Assembly (NCBI GenBank): GCA_965224065.1
Contig: CBDCYF010000005.1
Location: forward strand, 1,240,001-1,304,000
Source: JAOTZA01 sp965224065
GTDB taxonomy: Bacteria; Acidobacteriota; Thermoanaerobaculia; Multivoradales; JAHEKO01
DNA length: 64,000 bases
Reading direction: 5' to 3'
Shown: piece after piece, positions 34,752-43,848 of the stretch
Layout of the letters: each line of letters opens with the position of its first letter
Numbering within the stretch: position 1 is the first letter of the stretch
The notes under the pieces: generated by a model
What the model was told of the DNA's origin: nothing
The model's input: the letters and a program-made list of their open reading frames with translations, nothing else
Databases searched by the model: none
Position numbers and translations under genes: made by a program

Positions 34752-35135
34752 TCATGTACTGGAAGGTACTTCTTCTTCACCACCAAAAGGGCCAACATCA
34801 TCGACGTACTGGGCGCGCAAATCCTGCCATTCAGTGCTTTCAAGGTGGCGAGCAAACGCCTCCTTCACGGGGACAACGGATACTCGTCTCGTATTCAGCA
34901 CCGTCTCGCCTTTGTGGAACAAGCGACAGGCTTCCTCGTGAAACACCTGGTAAGTGGCCCAGCCCATAAGTTGCAGCCAAGGATCTTCGTAGCCAAGAGA
35001 CACTTCGACGGTTTCCCAAGTCTCCGTCAAGTTCCGGAAGAAGAAGCCAGAGGCAGCGCAGGCCTCGCCATCCGAGACTTCAACTTCCTCCGGCCAACGG
35101 ATAAGTACTTCCTTGTACAGTTTTGAGAACTTCAT
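34752..35135 (-). CDS. putative immunity protein of the active Rhs tip
   Basis: A 127-residue acidic soluble protein beginning 22 bases after the rhs stop (a TTG start at 35153 is an alternative). Visible features are KEVLIRWPEEVEVSDGEAC, WLQLMGWATYQVFHEEACR and VVPVKEAFARHLESTEW. No signal peptide or membrane segment is seen. Position directly after an Rhs tip is the basis for the immunity call; the family is unrecognised. Base composition is lower in GC than the chromosome. Confidence 0.62.
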   Translation of the reverse strand: MKFSKLYKEVLIRWPEEVEVSDGEACAASGFFFRNLTETWETVEVSLGYEDPWLQLMGWATYQVFHEEACRLFHKGETVLNTRRVSVVPVKEAFARHLESTEWQDLRAQYVDDVGPFGGEEEVPSST

Positions 35136-35157
35136 ATCTAGTAGCTCTTGCAACAGA

Positions 35158-38100
35158 CTACCACTTCTGCTTCAGCTTCCCCTCGCTCCAAACCGCACGA
35201 TCCCTCTGCCCATTTTCAAACTTCTTCAAGTCTCTGTAGACCTCCCAATGCCTGCCTCCATGTCCAGAGCGATCCCTAACCCAAATTTCTCCAGTTTCTC
35301 GGTGCCTCTTAGCCGGACGCCCTCGCACAGGCTCGAACTTACCTGGGTTGGTATCTGGGGTTGTCTCTAGTTCCTCCCCACCACCCCTGCTAACCGCCGC
35401 AGCAGCAGCCACGACCACAGCGCCCGCTATCAGTTGTTCCGCGGAAGGCCCAGCACGTCGGAACTCGCCATCAATGAACATGACGTCATTGGGCACGGAG
35501 CTGTCGATCGGGGCTCTTCGAAGATTCCCTCGCAGGAAGTTCCCAACGGAGGGAACCTGCTCCTGCACTCGCCTCAAGAAATCTGAAAACACGCTTTCAA
35601 ACCCTGATGGTCCCGACGCTTCTTCCGTGACCGTGATGCAATCGTCGATCTGGATATTTTCGAACCCCGAGACACTCGCGCACACTTCGACCAACCCGGA
35701 CGGGTCAACGTACTTGAGCGGGTTGTTCAGCACGTAGGCGTACTTGTTCCAGCTCTGCGGAGCGCGGAGGTTTCCGCTGACTCTGTCCGAAGAGAGGAAC
35801 CTCCCCTGGACCGGGGAGCAGTACCTTGCATGCATGTAGTCGAGGTCCTGGAGCGCCGAGTCGATCGAGGCGTCGATCTCGGCGGTGAAGACCGCTCCCT
35901 GGGCCACGCTGAAGTCCGGCCCAAGGGTGATCGAGTCCCCCGCCTCGAACCGCACTTCCTGGGTCGAGGTGATGTCGGTGTTCTCGGAGGTCACCTCGTC
36001 GCAGCCGGTGAAGGTCTGACCCGTCGAGACCGTTTGGTTGTCGACGGTCTCGATCGCCGGGACTCCGGCCGGGCAGCCTTCGGAGAGGTAGGGGTCTCGC
36101 TCGTGGCCGGTGAACTGGAGCTCTTGATCGGCCAGGGGCGTGACCTCTTCCCCGAAGGCGGTGTAGGTGTGGGCGCTGTGGACGGTGGCGTCGGAGCGGG
36201 TCCACAGCCGGATGGTCCCCAGGTGGTCCAAGTGAGCGTGGCGGACACCCACGACCGGCTCATCGGTCGCTAAGACTTGGCCCTGGCGGTGGATGGTGTC
36301 TTTGTCCCAGTCGGTGTCCCCGGTCAGGCGGAAGAATTTCCGGAGCACCATGCCGTCGAGATCCCGCAGCACCCAGGTCTCCGACGGCACGGAGTTGTCG
36401 ATCGTGATGATCCGCTCGTCATCGGCCGTGTAGACAAAGGAAAGATCGGTGCCCCCGGGCCCATCCTGGTGGAGCATCATCTGATCGAGACCGTCGTAGG
36501 CGTAGAAGGCCGTTCCCCAACTGCTCTGGTTGCCCCGGTCGTCGTAGGTGACCGGACGCTCGGTCGTTCCGGTGAGCCGGTTGGTCAACGGGTCCACCCC
36601 GATCGAGCGTGACCCCACCGGGTCGGTCGCAGCGTGGACCCGGTTGCCGAAGGGGTCGTAGGCCGAGGTCTCACCCAACTGGCCCTGAGAGGTGGTCCCC
36701 GAGACCAGACGGCTCACGCCGTCGTAGACGAAGACGTCCGAGCCCATGGTTTTGACGTTGCCCGCCCCGTCGTAGGCATAGGTCCCGGTATCGAAGTTGG
36801 TGCCGCTGACCCCGGTGGTCTGGATTCGCGCCGGACGACGCATCGACTGCGGGTCGAGTCCGTAGACGTCGGTGACACCGTTGGCGTGGACCACCGAAGC
36901 CAGCATCTCGTTGGGATGATACGCGAGCGAGCTTGCAAACCCCGAGACCGAGGTGAGAAACCCATTCATATAGCCGTGGGCCACGGTGCGCGCGGGCTGG
37001 CCCGAGGGGTTGCCCGGGGTGCACTCTGAGTTCACCGCAATCTTGCAGGTCGGGTACGTCAAGTCTTCCAGATTCCCCAGGTCGGTCCAGGTGAAGTCGG
37101 TCTCGAACCAGATCTCGGGACCCAAGAGCACCGAGCCACCGGAGGAGAAGTCCGTCCGCTCGGTCTCGCGCTTCGAGACCCTGCCCCCGACTCCGTTGTA
37201 GGTGTAGATCTCCCGGATTGCGAGGTCCACGTCCGAGAACTCGGAGAGATAGTTGTGCCGGGTGGCGGAGGTGAGCTTGCCCTCGGCCAGCCCGGCGGTT
37301 CCGTAAACGAACTCCTTCCACAACCGCCCCCCGGCCCCGGACTCTACGACCGTGACCAACCGCTCCTTGCGGTCGTAGAGAAACTCGAGATCGTTGCTCC
37401 CGTCAACCTTCTGCCTCACATGGCCGCGGGCATCGTAGTTCGAGTAGGTCACCGTGCCGCCCCCCGTGGCCCCCTTCTCCGGGTGGGTCTCGCCGGTCAG
37501 AAACCCCCGGCCGTCGTAGGCGAAGGAACGCGTCTGGGTGACGGGACTTCCTCCCACCGTGGCCGTGGTCGAGACCGAGGCGAGCCGGTTGCCCTCATCG
37601 TACCCATAGGTCGTGGTCACGGACGCGCCCCCCTCACCCGAAGGCTCGGTCACCTGGTGGAGACGCCCCTGCCGGTCGTAGATCTCGGTGGTGGTCGACG
37701 GGGCCTCACCCCCGGCGCCCTGGATCCTGACCGTGCGAGCCACCTCGGAGACCCCCTGGTAGGCGAGGTTCACGTCGTGGGCGGCCCCGTCGGGGGGACG
37801 GATCGTCCCCGGACGGCCAAAAGCATCGTAGTTTAAGAACTCGGTCTTGTTCGCCGGGGTCCCGGTCTCGACCTCGGAGACCGAGGCTCGCTCGCCCCGG
37901 GCGGTATAGAGCGTCCGGCGCACGTTGAAGCTCCCCGACGGGAGCTTGCGCTTCTCCTCGAACACCCGCCCCAGGTCATCGAAGACGACCTCCTCCTCGG
38001 CCAGCACCGGGGTGGTCGCGCCGTTGGGCGTGCGCTGGATCGTGACCTTTGCCTTCTGCCCCACCGTCGCGTTGGTGTAAGTGGTCTCGACCCAGGCCCC

Positions 38101-40353
38101 GTGGCCGGCCTCGGGCTGCTCGTCGGTCAGCCGCCCTAAAGCATCGTAGTCGAAGTCGGTCGTGATGCCTGAGATGTCGTCGGTCGAGGCGATCAACCCG
38201 GTCGACGGGTCGATCGTGTGCCGGAAGAGCCGCAGATCGCCGGCCGGGTCCAGATAGTCGGTGAATCGAAGCACTCCAACCGAGTAGTTGTGACGGATCT
38301 CGTACTGGTTGGTTCCCGGGAGACCCAAGGCGCACAGATCGCTCGCCGTCCCCACCGTCTGGACGTCGCCGCCATAGGAGCGCTCGAACCGGAACTCGCC
38401 GGCCCCGTTGCGCTGGAACTCGGTGACGACGTCCGAGGCCCCCTCGGCTACCGGGGCGGTGGTGTCGGCGAACGCCCTCCTGCGGGTCATGAACCCCTTG
38501 GTATCGAAGCAGAAGGTCTCGCGCTGGGTTTGGCCCCCTTCGGTCATCTCGCGGCTCTCGAACGTATCCAGGATCCAGGCATCGGTGGTCAAAGGCGGGG
38601 TGAACGAGCCCGGGTAGGTCCCGGCGCCCGGGTTGTAGTCGGTCGTCGTGACCCGGACGTTGCCCGAGGCGAAGTCCCCACTGGTGGTCGCGGTCCGGTA
38701 GTGGCCCAGGCCGTCGAAATCGGAGAAGACCGTCTCGGAGAACCGGCCGCCGTCGTCGTGATAGATCGTCCGGGACGCCTGGAGGCGCCGGTTCGTGTCG
38801 TTTAGCAGCTCGAGAATCGGACCCACGGGGGTGGTGATCAGCCCGCCCAGCTCGTCCGACTCATAGGTCACGTAGGTCGAGCGGATGAGGTTGCCGGCGC
38901 AATGCCCGAAGACGTCCTTCCCGTCGTAAACCTGGGTCGAGAGGTACCGCCCGTTGCTCTTGGGCTCCTCCCAGGAGAACGGCAGCCCGTAGGACCAGCC
39001 CGGGTCCGGGTTCGAGTCCTCGGTGGGGCTCTCGTACCCCGGGTTGGCGTCGAAGTAATGAGTGGTGCAGAACCCCTCGGGGTCCTCGACGTGGGCCTCG
39101 AGCTCGCGCGGCCGGGGCTGGCCGGGGTTGTACGGCTCGGGCGGGACGAGCTCGCGCCGGTAGCGCCAGTCTCCGATCAGGTTCCCGTCCGCATCGAGCG
39201 TCCGGCGCACGGTCACGCCCCGGGTCTCGGTCAGCGGGTACGGCCGCGGCGAGGACCCCTCGTTCCACAGCGGCATGTCGACCTTGGCGTAGGTCCACTC
39301 GATCTGCCCTCGGGTGGGAAGCCGGATCCCCTTAAGCGCGCCCGACTCGCCCAGGCCGCCGCAGAAGGTCAGGTAGCGCGGGGCTCCCCCCGGCTCGGTC
39401 ATCTCATACGTCAGCCCCTCGGGCAGGCTCACCTGGGTCAAGAAGCGCACGTCGTGCTCGGTCTCGGGGAAGGTCGCCCCGCAGCCGCCCTCGATCTCGG
39501 CCGCCTGGTAGGTCAGGGTGGTGACCGAGCGGGTCCCGTCGAAGCCGGGAAGATCGACCTCGGTCACGTAGTAGTCGTCGATGTCGGCGAAGTAGGTCAG
39601 GGTCACGGTCCGGGAGCGGTTGGGGTGGGCCGCCGTGTGGCTGTCGGTGATCGTCCACACCCAGGTGGCGCCTCTCGCGCCATAGGCGATGTCGATGAAG
39701 TTGGCGTGCGGGTCGCTCCTGCGGGTCAGGTGCCACTTGTTCGACTGCGGCGAGATGGGGAGCGAGTAGGCGAACTCGTGGATCTCACCGTTGGGAAACT
39801 CCACGGTGTAGAGCGAGGTCGTCACCTCCTCGAGCCGGAGGTAGGTGTTGTCGCGTGTGTACCACACCCCGGTGGTTCCGCTCTCGCCTCGATGGAGCGA
39901 GTCGTAGAAGTAGTGAACCCCGCCGTCGGGGCTGAAGTAGCGCCAGTGATCCCAATCGTGCGGGTTCTCGGAGCCCGGGTCGGGCGAGAGCAGGAACCCG
40001 GGATTGATCGTCCAGCCAAAACCCGCGTTGACGTCCGCCCGCGGGCTCGCCACCGATTCGAGGCCTCCCCCCATCAAGAGCTCGGTCTCGTAGTCCCATA
40101 ACTTCGCGTTGTAGACGAGGCTCAGCCCATGCGAGAGCTCGGCCCGCACCGGGGTCGGGTCGCCTAAGGGAATCACGACCGTCAATCCGCCCGAAAACAC
40201 GCTCACCGTGTCGAGGTCGCCCACGTCGTACACCGACTCGGCGTCAAACCCTCGCTTTTCGTTCTCGCCCTCCTGGGAGAAAACCGGCCCACACAGGAGC
40301 CCCGCAACCAGGACTACCAACGACTGCTTCTTCCCGACCAACGCGAAAGCCAT
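35158..40353 (-). CDS. secreted Rhs/YD-repeat protein with C-terminal polymorphic toxin-like tip
   Basis: ATG 40353 follows AAAGGAGG and opens a Sec signal peptide (SLVVLVAGLLCGPVFSQ), giving 1731 residues. Residues about 40-480 are an N-terminal beta-rich domain, and about 480-1400 hold YD repeats (FDYDALGRLTDEQPEAG, YGYDEGNRLASVS, YAYDGAGNVKTMG). The core end has HLDHLGTIRLWT, FTGHERD, then an inserted beta domain of roughly 80 residues before LDYMHARYCSPVQGRFLSSD and DPSGL (about 1550). The pre-toxin region and a basic tip follow (TGEIWVRDRSGHGGRHWEVY ... KQKW). Rhs shells encapsulate and release the tip. No VgrG, PAAR or T6SS gene is nearby, so Sec export of a surface protein is more likely. 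Tip activity is unknown; a nuclease is possible. Confidence 0.88.
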   Translation of the reverse strand: MAFALVGKKQSLVVLVAGLLCGPVFSQEGENEKRGFDAESVYDVGDLDTVSVFSGGLTVVIPLGDPTPVRAELSHGLSLVYNAKLWDYETELLMGGGLESVASPRADVNAGFGWTINPGFLLSPDPGSENPHDWDHWRYFSPDGGVHYFYDSLHRGESGTTGVWYTRDNTYLRLEEVTTSLYTVEFPNGEIHEFAYSLPISPQSNKWHLTRRSDPHANFIDIAYGARGATWVWTITDSHTAAHPNRSRTVTLTYFADIDDYYVTEVDLPGFDGTRSVTTLTYQAAEIEGGCGATFPETEHDVRFLTQVSLPEGLTYEMTEPGGAPRYLTFCGGLGESGALKGIRLPTRGQIEWTYAKVDMPLWNEGSSPRPYPLTETRGVTVRRTLDADGNLIGDWRYRRELVPPEPYNPGQPRPRELEAHVEDPEGFCTTHYFDANPGYESPTEDSNPDPGWSYGLPFSWEEPKSNGRYLSTQVYDGKDVFGHCAGNLIRSTYVTYESDELGGLITTPVGPILELLNDTNRRLQASRTIYHDDGGRFSETVFSDFDGLGHYRTATTSGDFASGNVRVTTTDYNPGAGTYPGSFTPPLTTDAWILDTFESREMTEGGQTQRETFCFDTKGFMTRRRAFADTTAPVAEGASDVVTEFQRNGAGEFRFERSYGGDVQTVGTASDLCALGLPGTNQYEIRHNYSVGVLRFTDYLDPAGDLRLFRHTIDPSTGLIASTDDISGITTDFDYDALGRLTDEQPEAGHGAWVETTYTNATVGQKAKVTIQRTPNGATTPVLAEEEVVFDDLGRVFEEKRKLPSGSFNVRRTLYTARGERASVSEVETGTPANKTEFLNYDAFGRPGTIRPPDGAAHDVNLAYQGVSEVARTVRIQGAGGEAPSTTTEIYDRQGRLHQVTEPSGEGGASVTTTYGYDEGNRLASVSTTATVGGSPVTQTRSFAYDGRGFLTGETHPEKGATGGGTVTYSNYDARGHVRQKVDGSNDLEFLYDRKERLVTVVESGAGGRLWKEFVYGTAGLAEGKLTSATRHNYLSEFSDVDLAIREIYTYNGVGGRVSKRETERTDFSSGGSVLLGPEIWFETDFTWTDLGNLEDLTYPTCKIAVNSECTPGNPSGQPARTVAHGYMNGFLTSVSGFASSLAYHPNEMLASVVHANGVTDVYGLDPQSMRRPARIQTTGVSGTNFDTGTYAYDGAGNVKTMGSDVFVYDGVSRLVSGTTSQGQLGETSAYDPFGNRVHAATDPVGSRSIGVDPLTNRLTGTTERPVTYDDRGNQSSWGTAFYAYDGLDQMMLHQDGPGGTDLSFVYTADDERIITIDNSVPSETWVLRDLDGMVLRKFFRLTGDTDWDKDTIHRQGQVLATDEPVVGVRHAHLDHLGTIRLWTRSDATVHSAHTYTAFGEEVTPLADQELQFTGHERDPYLSEGCPAGVPAIETVDNQTVSTGQTFTGCDEVTSENTDITSTQEVRFEAGDSITLGPDFSVAQGAVFTAEIDASIDSALQDLDYMHARYCSPVQGRFLSSDRVSGNLRAPQSWNKYAYVLNNPLKYVDPSGLVEVCASVSGFENIQIDDCITVTEEASGPSGFESVFSDFLRRVQEQVPSVGNFLRGNLRRAPIDSSVPNDVMFIDGEFRRAGPSAEQLIAGAVVVAAAAAVSRGGGEELETTPDTNPGKFEPVRGRPAKRHRETGEIWVRDRSGHGGRHWEVYRDLKKFENGQRDRAVWSEGKLKQKW
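35390..36117 (-). repeat. Rhs core-end plus pre-toxin repeat, copy 1 (within intact rhs)
   Basis: The 728-base master copy inside the rhs gene, almost identical to 33966-34694 and homologous to 33000-33414 over its right half. It ends right at the variable tip on one side and at the FTGHERD motif on the other, the expected position for tip exchange by homologous recombination. Confidence 0.88.
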
Positions 40354-40589
40354 ACAACCCCCTCCTTTTTTGGAAGTTGCGACCCGTCGCCCTCCCCCTT
40401 TGAGCGCGATTCGTGGCTCACCCATAACACCGGAAACAGGATCTGGCAAACCGCGGCGGGGCGATGCGGCGGCGAGGATCTGTTCGAGCACAGTAACTAT
40501 CGAACAGGACAGAAATGGGCTTGCGAGGATAGTGACAAACCTTGGGGCCGGCCGGCCCGAATCGGACCGGCGGAAAAAACGGGAAGTAC

Positions 40590-40857
40590 CGGCCCCGCCC
40601 GAAAACGGCCGCCAGGGGCGCCGGCCGCTTCAGGGGTCGTAGCCGAAGGTAGGGGCGGGGCTTGCCCCCGCCCGAGAACGGCCGGCAGAGACGCCGGCCG
40701 CTTCAGGGGTCGTAGCCGAAGGTAGGGGCGGGGCTTGCCCCCGTCCGAAAACGGCCGGCAGGGGCGCCGGCCGCTTCAGGGGGCCATAACAGAAGGTAGG
40801 GGCGGGGCTTGCCCCCGCCCGAGAACGGCCGGCAGGGGCGCCGGCCGTTTCAAGGGG
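40590..40857. repeat. 73-bp GC-rich tandem repeat, about 3.5 units
   Basis: Units starting GAAAACGGCC or GAGAACGGCC begin at 40601, 40674, 40747 and 40821 (spacing 73, 73, 74). Each unit has a CGGCCGGCAGGGGCGCCGG palindrome ending in GCTTCAGGGG, a short link containing GAAGGTAG, and a GGGCGGGGCTTGCCCCCG hairpin. The last unit stops just before the DJ-1 gene promoter. The rest of the 523-base gap (40354-40589) holds the rhs leader and no gene I can support. Confidence 0.85.
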
Positions 40858-40876
40858 CGCTGCTACACTGCCATCG

Positions 40877-41695
40877 ATGCGCGCCGCGACTGCCGCAAGA
40901 GCCTCGTTGGCGCTGCTCCTGAGCCTCGGCACGCTGGCCTGCGAAGCGCAACCCCCAGGGCCGCCGGAACAAGCTCCGGCGACCACGGGGCCGGCCGGCG
41001 ACGCGACCCCGACGGAGCCGACCTCCGCCGAGCCGAACGATGGAGCCCCATCCGAGCTCCTGAGAGCCGGCTTTCTGATCGTCGACGGCGTCTACAACAC
41101 CGAGCTCACCGCCCCGTTCGACGTCCTGGATCACAGCGTCTATCACCTGCCCGAGGGTAGGGGGATCGACGCGTTCACCGTCTCGCCGGACGGCGAGGAG
41201 ATCACCACCGCCGAAGGACTGCGGATCCTTCCCGATTACGGATTTTCCGATGCACCGCCCATCGACATCCTGGTGGTCGCGAGCGCCGAGGGCAGCCGCG
41301 ACCGCGACTTGGAGGACGCGGACCTCATCGCCTGGGTGCGTCGCGCCGGGGGCGATGCGCGCTATGTGATGTCGCTCTGTTGGGGGGCCTTTGTGCTGGC
41401 CGAGGCCGGCCTCCTCGACGGCGCGGCCGTCACCACTTTTCCGCGCGACTACGACTCGTTCTCGCGCCGCTTCCCGGATCTGGATCTGAGAGTCAACGTC
41501 AGCTTTGTTCACGACGGCCGGACGATCACCTCGCAGGGCGGCGCGCGGAGCTTTGACGCCGCCATGTACCTGGTCGATCTTCTCTATGGCAAAGACGTCG
41601 CCCGGGGCGTCGGGGGTGGGCTGCTCATCCCCTGGCCGCCGGAGCCCGGCAGCATCAGCTTTATCGCCCGCCCCCGCCGGGCCTTGACGCCGTGA
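40877..41695 (+). CDS. DJ-1/PfpI-family lipoprotein
   Basis: A 272-residue protein with lipobox LGTLAC22, then a Pro/Thr/Glu-rich linker to about residue 60. The DJ-1/PfpI domain follows: GFLIVDGVYNTELTAPFDVL, DILVVASAEGS, and the nucleophile-elbow cysteine C168 in VMSLCWGAFVLAEAGLL. It resembles the amidase-like part of AraC-type transcription factors without the DNA-binding domain. The catalytic role is uncertain. TACACT ends seven bases before the ATG, directly after the repeat array. Confidence 0.83.
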   Translation: MRAATAARASLALLLSLGTLACEAQPPGPPEQAPATTGPAGDATPTEPTSAEPNDGAPSELLRAGFLIVDGVYNTELTAPFDVLDHSVYHLPEGRGIDAFTVSPDGEEITTAEGLRILPDYGFSDAPPIDILVVASAEGSRDRDLEDADLIAWVRRAGGDARYVMSLCWGAFVLAEAGLLDGAAVTTFPRDYDSFSRRFPDLDLRVNVSFVHDGRTITSQGGARSFDAAMYLVDLLYGKDVARGVGGGLLIPWPPEPGSISFIARPRRALTP

Positions 41696-41713
41696 CCGGC
41701 CGGCAACTTCCGG

Positions 41714-43831
41714 CTAGCGCGAAAACGTGACGCGCAGCGACCGGCCCGCCACGTCGACGCCCGTCACCTGCACGGCGCCGTCCACCAGGTCGGCCACGAT
41801 GTGGACCTCCCCGCCCGGATGCGATCCGGTGCGGAGACGGGCGACCTGCTGGGATCCGATCTCGTAGACCCGCGCCGGAAAGGGCTCGGCCACACCCCGC
41901 AGCTTGATCACCTCGCGGGGTGACCCCTCCGCGACCCGTACACGCTCGAAGCTGTTCCGCGCGAGACGGCCCGCGGTCGCGATGGTCACCACGGTGGAAC
42001 CGTTGCGCTCCGTCCAGGTGATCGACTCGATGCGAGCCGGCCCGGCGCGGCCCGCCGTCGCCGTTGATGCAGCCGGTGCCGCAGGTGGCGCTTGCGAGCC
42101 CGAACCGGTGGCGGCCGGCTTGGCAGGCTCTTGACGACCCCCCGGGGGATCCGCCGGACGGTCGGTCGCCCCGGCACCCGGTTCGGTGCCCGACTCGCCA
42201 GCCGGCTTTGCCGGCTCGGATGGTTGTCCGGTCCCGGCGGGAGCCGCCGTGGGAGGCGACTCGGCCGGAGCTCCGGCTTCGGGAGGGGCCTCCTCGGTCG
42301 TGTCCGCCTGGCCGCCGCCGGCGTCGGCACTCGCCTCTTCGTCGCTCTCACCGGCGCTTTCGTCGGCGGTAGCTGAATCGATTTCGTCCGAGCTTCCGCC
42401 GGCCGGGTCGGCGGCGTCCTTTTTACCAAGGAGGCGTGCCCTCAGCTCCTCGAGCGAGGGCTGCTCGGCCGAGGCCACTTCGGGGGCGTCACCACCGGGG
42501 AGCCAGGGCACCAGCTCGCGAATCCGATCCTGGTGGCGCACCGCCGCGATGCCTCCCAGAATCACGGCGGCCGTGCACAGCGCCAGCCACACCCAGCGGC
42601 CCGGGCCTCTCGTCGAGCCGGAGGCCGCGCCCGCATACGCCTCCCCGAAGTCCACACCCGTCTCGCCGGGCTCGGGCATCTCGACCGGCGGCAATGCCTG
42701 CTCGTCTACGAGCTCCTCCGGCGTGTCGGACGGCTCAATCGGCGGCTCGACCTCATCCGCCACTTCTTCGCCCGACTCCGGAATCTCTTCGTCCGGCGAT
42801 TCGACGGCCTCCTCCGACGCTGCCCCCAAAACCGCCGGCGCCGACGCCAGAGATTCCTCGTCATCACCCCCATCATCATCGGTATCGGTATCGGTATCGA
42901 TATCGGAGATGGGGTCCACCGAATCGAGGTTCGTGCCCGATACGTTGGCGACCGATGGCAGCTCGGGAAGGGTCGACGGCTCGGTCTCCACCACCGTAAC
43001 GAATCCCTCGTCCGATTCGCTGACCGTCTCCTCGACAAAGCCGGGTGCGTCCTCGCCGTCATCGGATAACGACGAACCGGCGGACAACGACGAGCCGGCG
43101 GACAGCGGGGAGCCGGCCGGCTCCCCGTCATCTTGGGGCTCCTCGTCCTCCTCGTCCGATGCCGGCCCCGCCGGAGCCAGTGGCCCGATGGGGTGCGCCG
43201 GCTCCCGAGCCGCGGCGTCCGACTCGGCCAATTCATCGAGATCGGGCGTCGCCACGGGCGGCACCAGGTCCCGCGGCAGCGCGAGCGTCTCGGTACCGGC
43301 CGGTACCTGAAACGGCGAATCGCCAAAAAGCTCCTCGGGCGTCTCCGCGGAGGCTCCTTTGTCCGCACGCCGCGCGGTCACAAACAGGTCGTCCGTCAGA
43401 TCGTCGGCGGTATCGGGCCCCGTCGCCTGGTCCCCTTCGTCCGCGACCGGCGGGCGCGCCAGCTCGAAAGGAACGCCGCCTTCATTTCGATGGTTGTTGA
43501 CCAGCCGGGTGATCAGACGACGGCTGGGCTCGTCGATTTCCTGAAACCGGACCGCCATCCCCGGCTCGGCGCCGGCCGCGTCACCCGGCAAAATGCGCCA
43601 TTCGACCGTTCCGCGTCCCTGGATCAAGCGGAAATCGTCGCTCAGCCGCACTTCGAACGACACCGTTTCCCCGACTTCCCGCGGCTCCTCCGACAAGATG
43701 AACAGGCCCTCGTCGGAGATGTGCCGGGAGTAGCGGTCGATGAACTGCCTGAAGCTGGTGAACTCCAGGACGATCGGATCGGCCGCCCCCGGCGGAGAAG
43801 ACGGAAAAATCTCGCTGTCGTCGGGTGTCAT
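41714..43831 (-). CDS. PilZ-domain protein with transmembrane segment and C-terminal AMIN-like domain
   Basis: A 705-residue protein. Residues about 15-110 are a PilZ-like domain of the type FTSFRQFIDRYSRHISDEGLFIL, which lacks a clear RxxxR. A long acidic Ser/Asp/Glu-rich region (about 115-410) leads to one membrane helix (WVWLALCTAAVILGGIAAV). A Pro/Ala-rich linker follows. The last 105 residues resemble AMIN (RIESITWTERNGSTVVTI, YEIGSQQVARLRTG, VADLVDG). This would connect cytosolic c-di-GMP or polarity input to a periplasmic peptidoglycan- or secretin-binding module. It is 17 bases downstream of the selenoprotein gene, so probably cotranscribed. Confidence 0.8.
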   Translation of the reverse strand: MTPDDSEIFPSSPPGAADPIVLEFTSFRQFIDRYSRHISDEGLFILSEEPREVGETVSFEVRLSDDFRLIQGRGTVEWRILPGDAAGAEPGMAVRFQEIDEPSRRLITRLVNNHRNEGGVPFELARPPVADEGDQATGPDTADDLTDDLFVTARRADKGASAETPEELFGDSPFQVPAGTETLALPRDLVPPVATPDLDELAESDAAAREPAHPIGPLAPAGPASDEEDEEPQDDGEPAGSPLSAGSSLSAGSSLSDDGEDAPGFVEETVSESDEGFVTVVETEPSTLPELPSVANVSGTNLDSVDPISDIDTDTDTDDDGGDDEESLASAPAVLGAASEEAVESPDEEIPESGEEVADEVEPPIEPSDTPEELVDEQALPPVEMPEPGETGVDFGEAYAGAASGSTRGPGRWVWLALCTAAVILGGIAAVRHQDRIRELVPWLPGGDAPEVASAEQPSLEELRARLLGKKDAADPAGGSSDEIDSATADESAGESDEEASADAGGGQADTTEEAPPEAGAPAESPPTAAPAGTGQPSEPAKPAGESGTEPGAGATDRPADPPGGRQEPAKPAATGSGSQAPPAAPAASTATAGRAGPARIESITWTERNGSTVVTIATAGRLARNSFERVRVAEGSPREVIKLRGVAEPFPARVYEIGSQQVARLRTGSHPGGEVHIVADLVDGAVQVTGVDVAGRSLRVTFSR

Positions 43832-43848
43832 GGTTTATCCATCGAAGT

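Noticed and set aside
35158..40353. Type VI secretion Rhs effector
   Set aside because: It has a Sec signal peptide and no PAAR, VgrG or T6SS gene in the window.
40590..40857. CRISPR array
   Set aside because: The whole 73-bp unit is conserved; there are no variable spacers and no cas genes.
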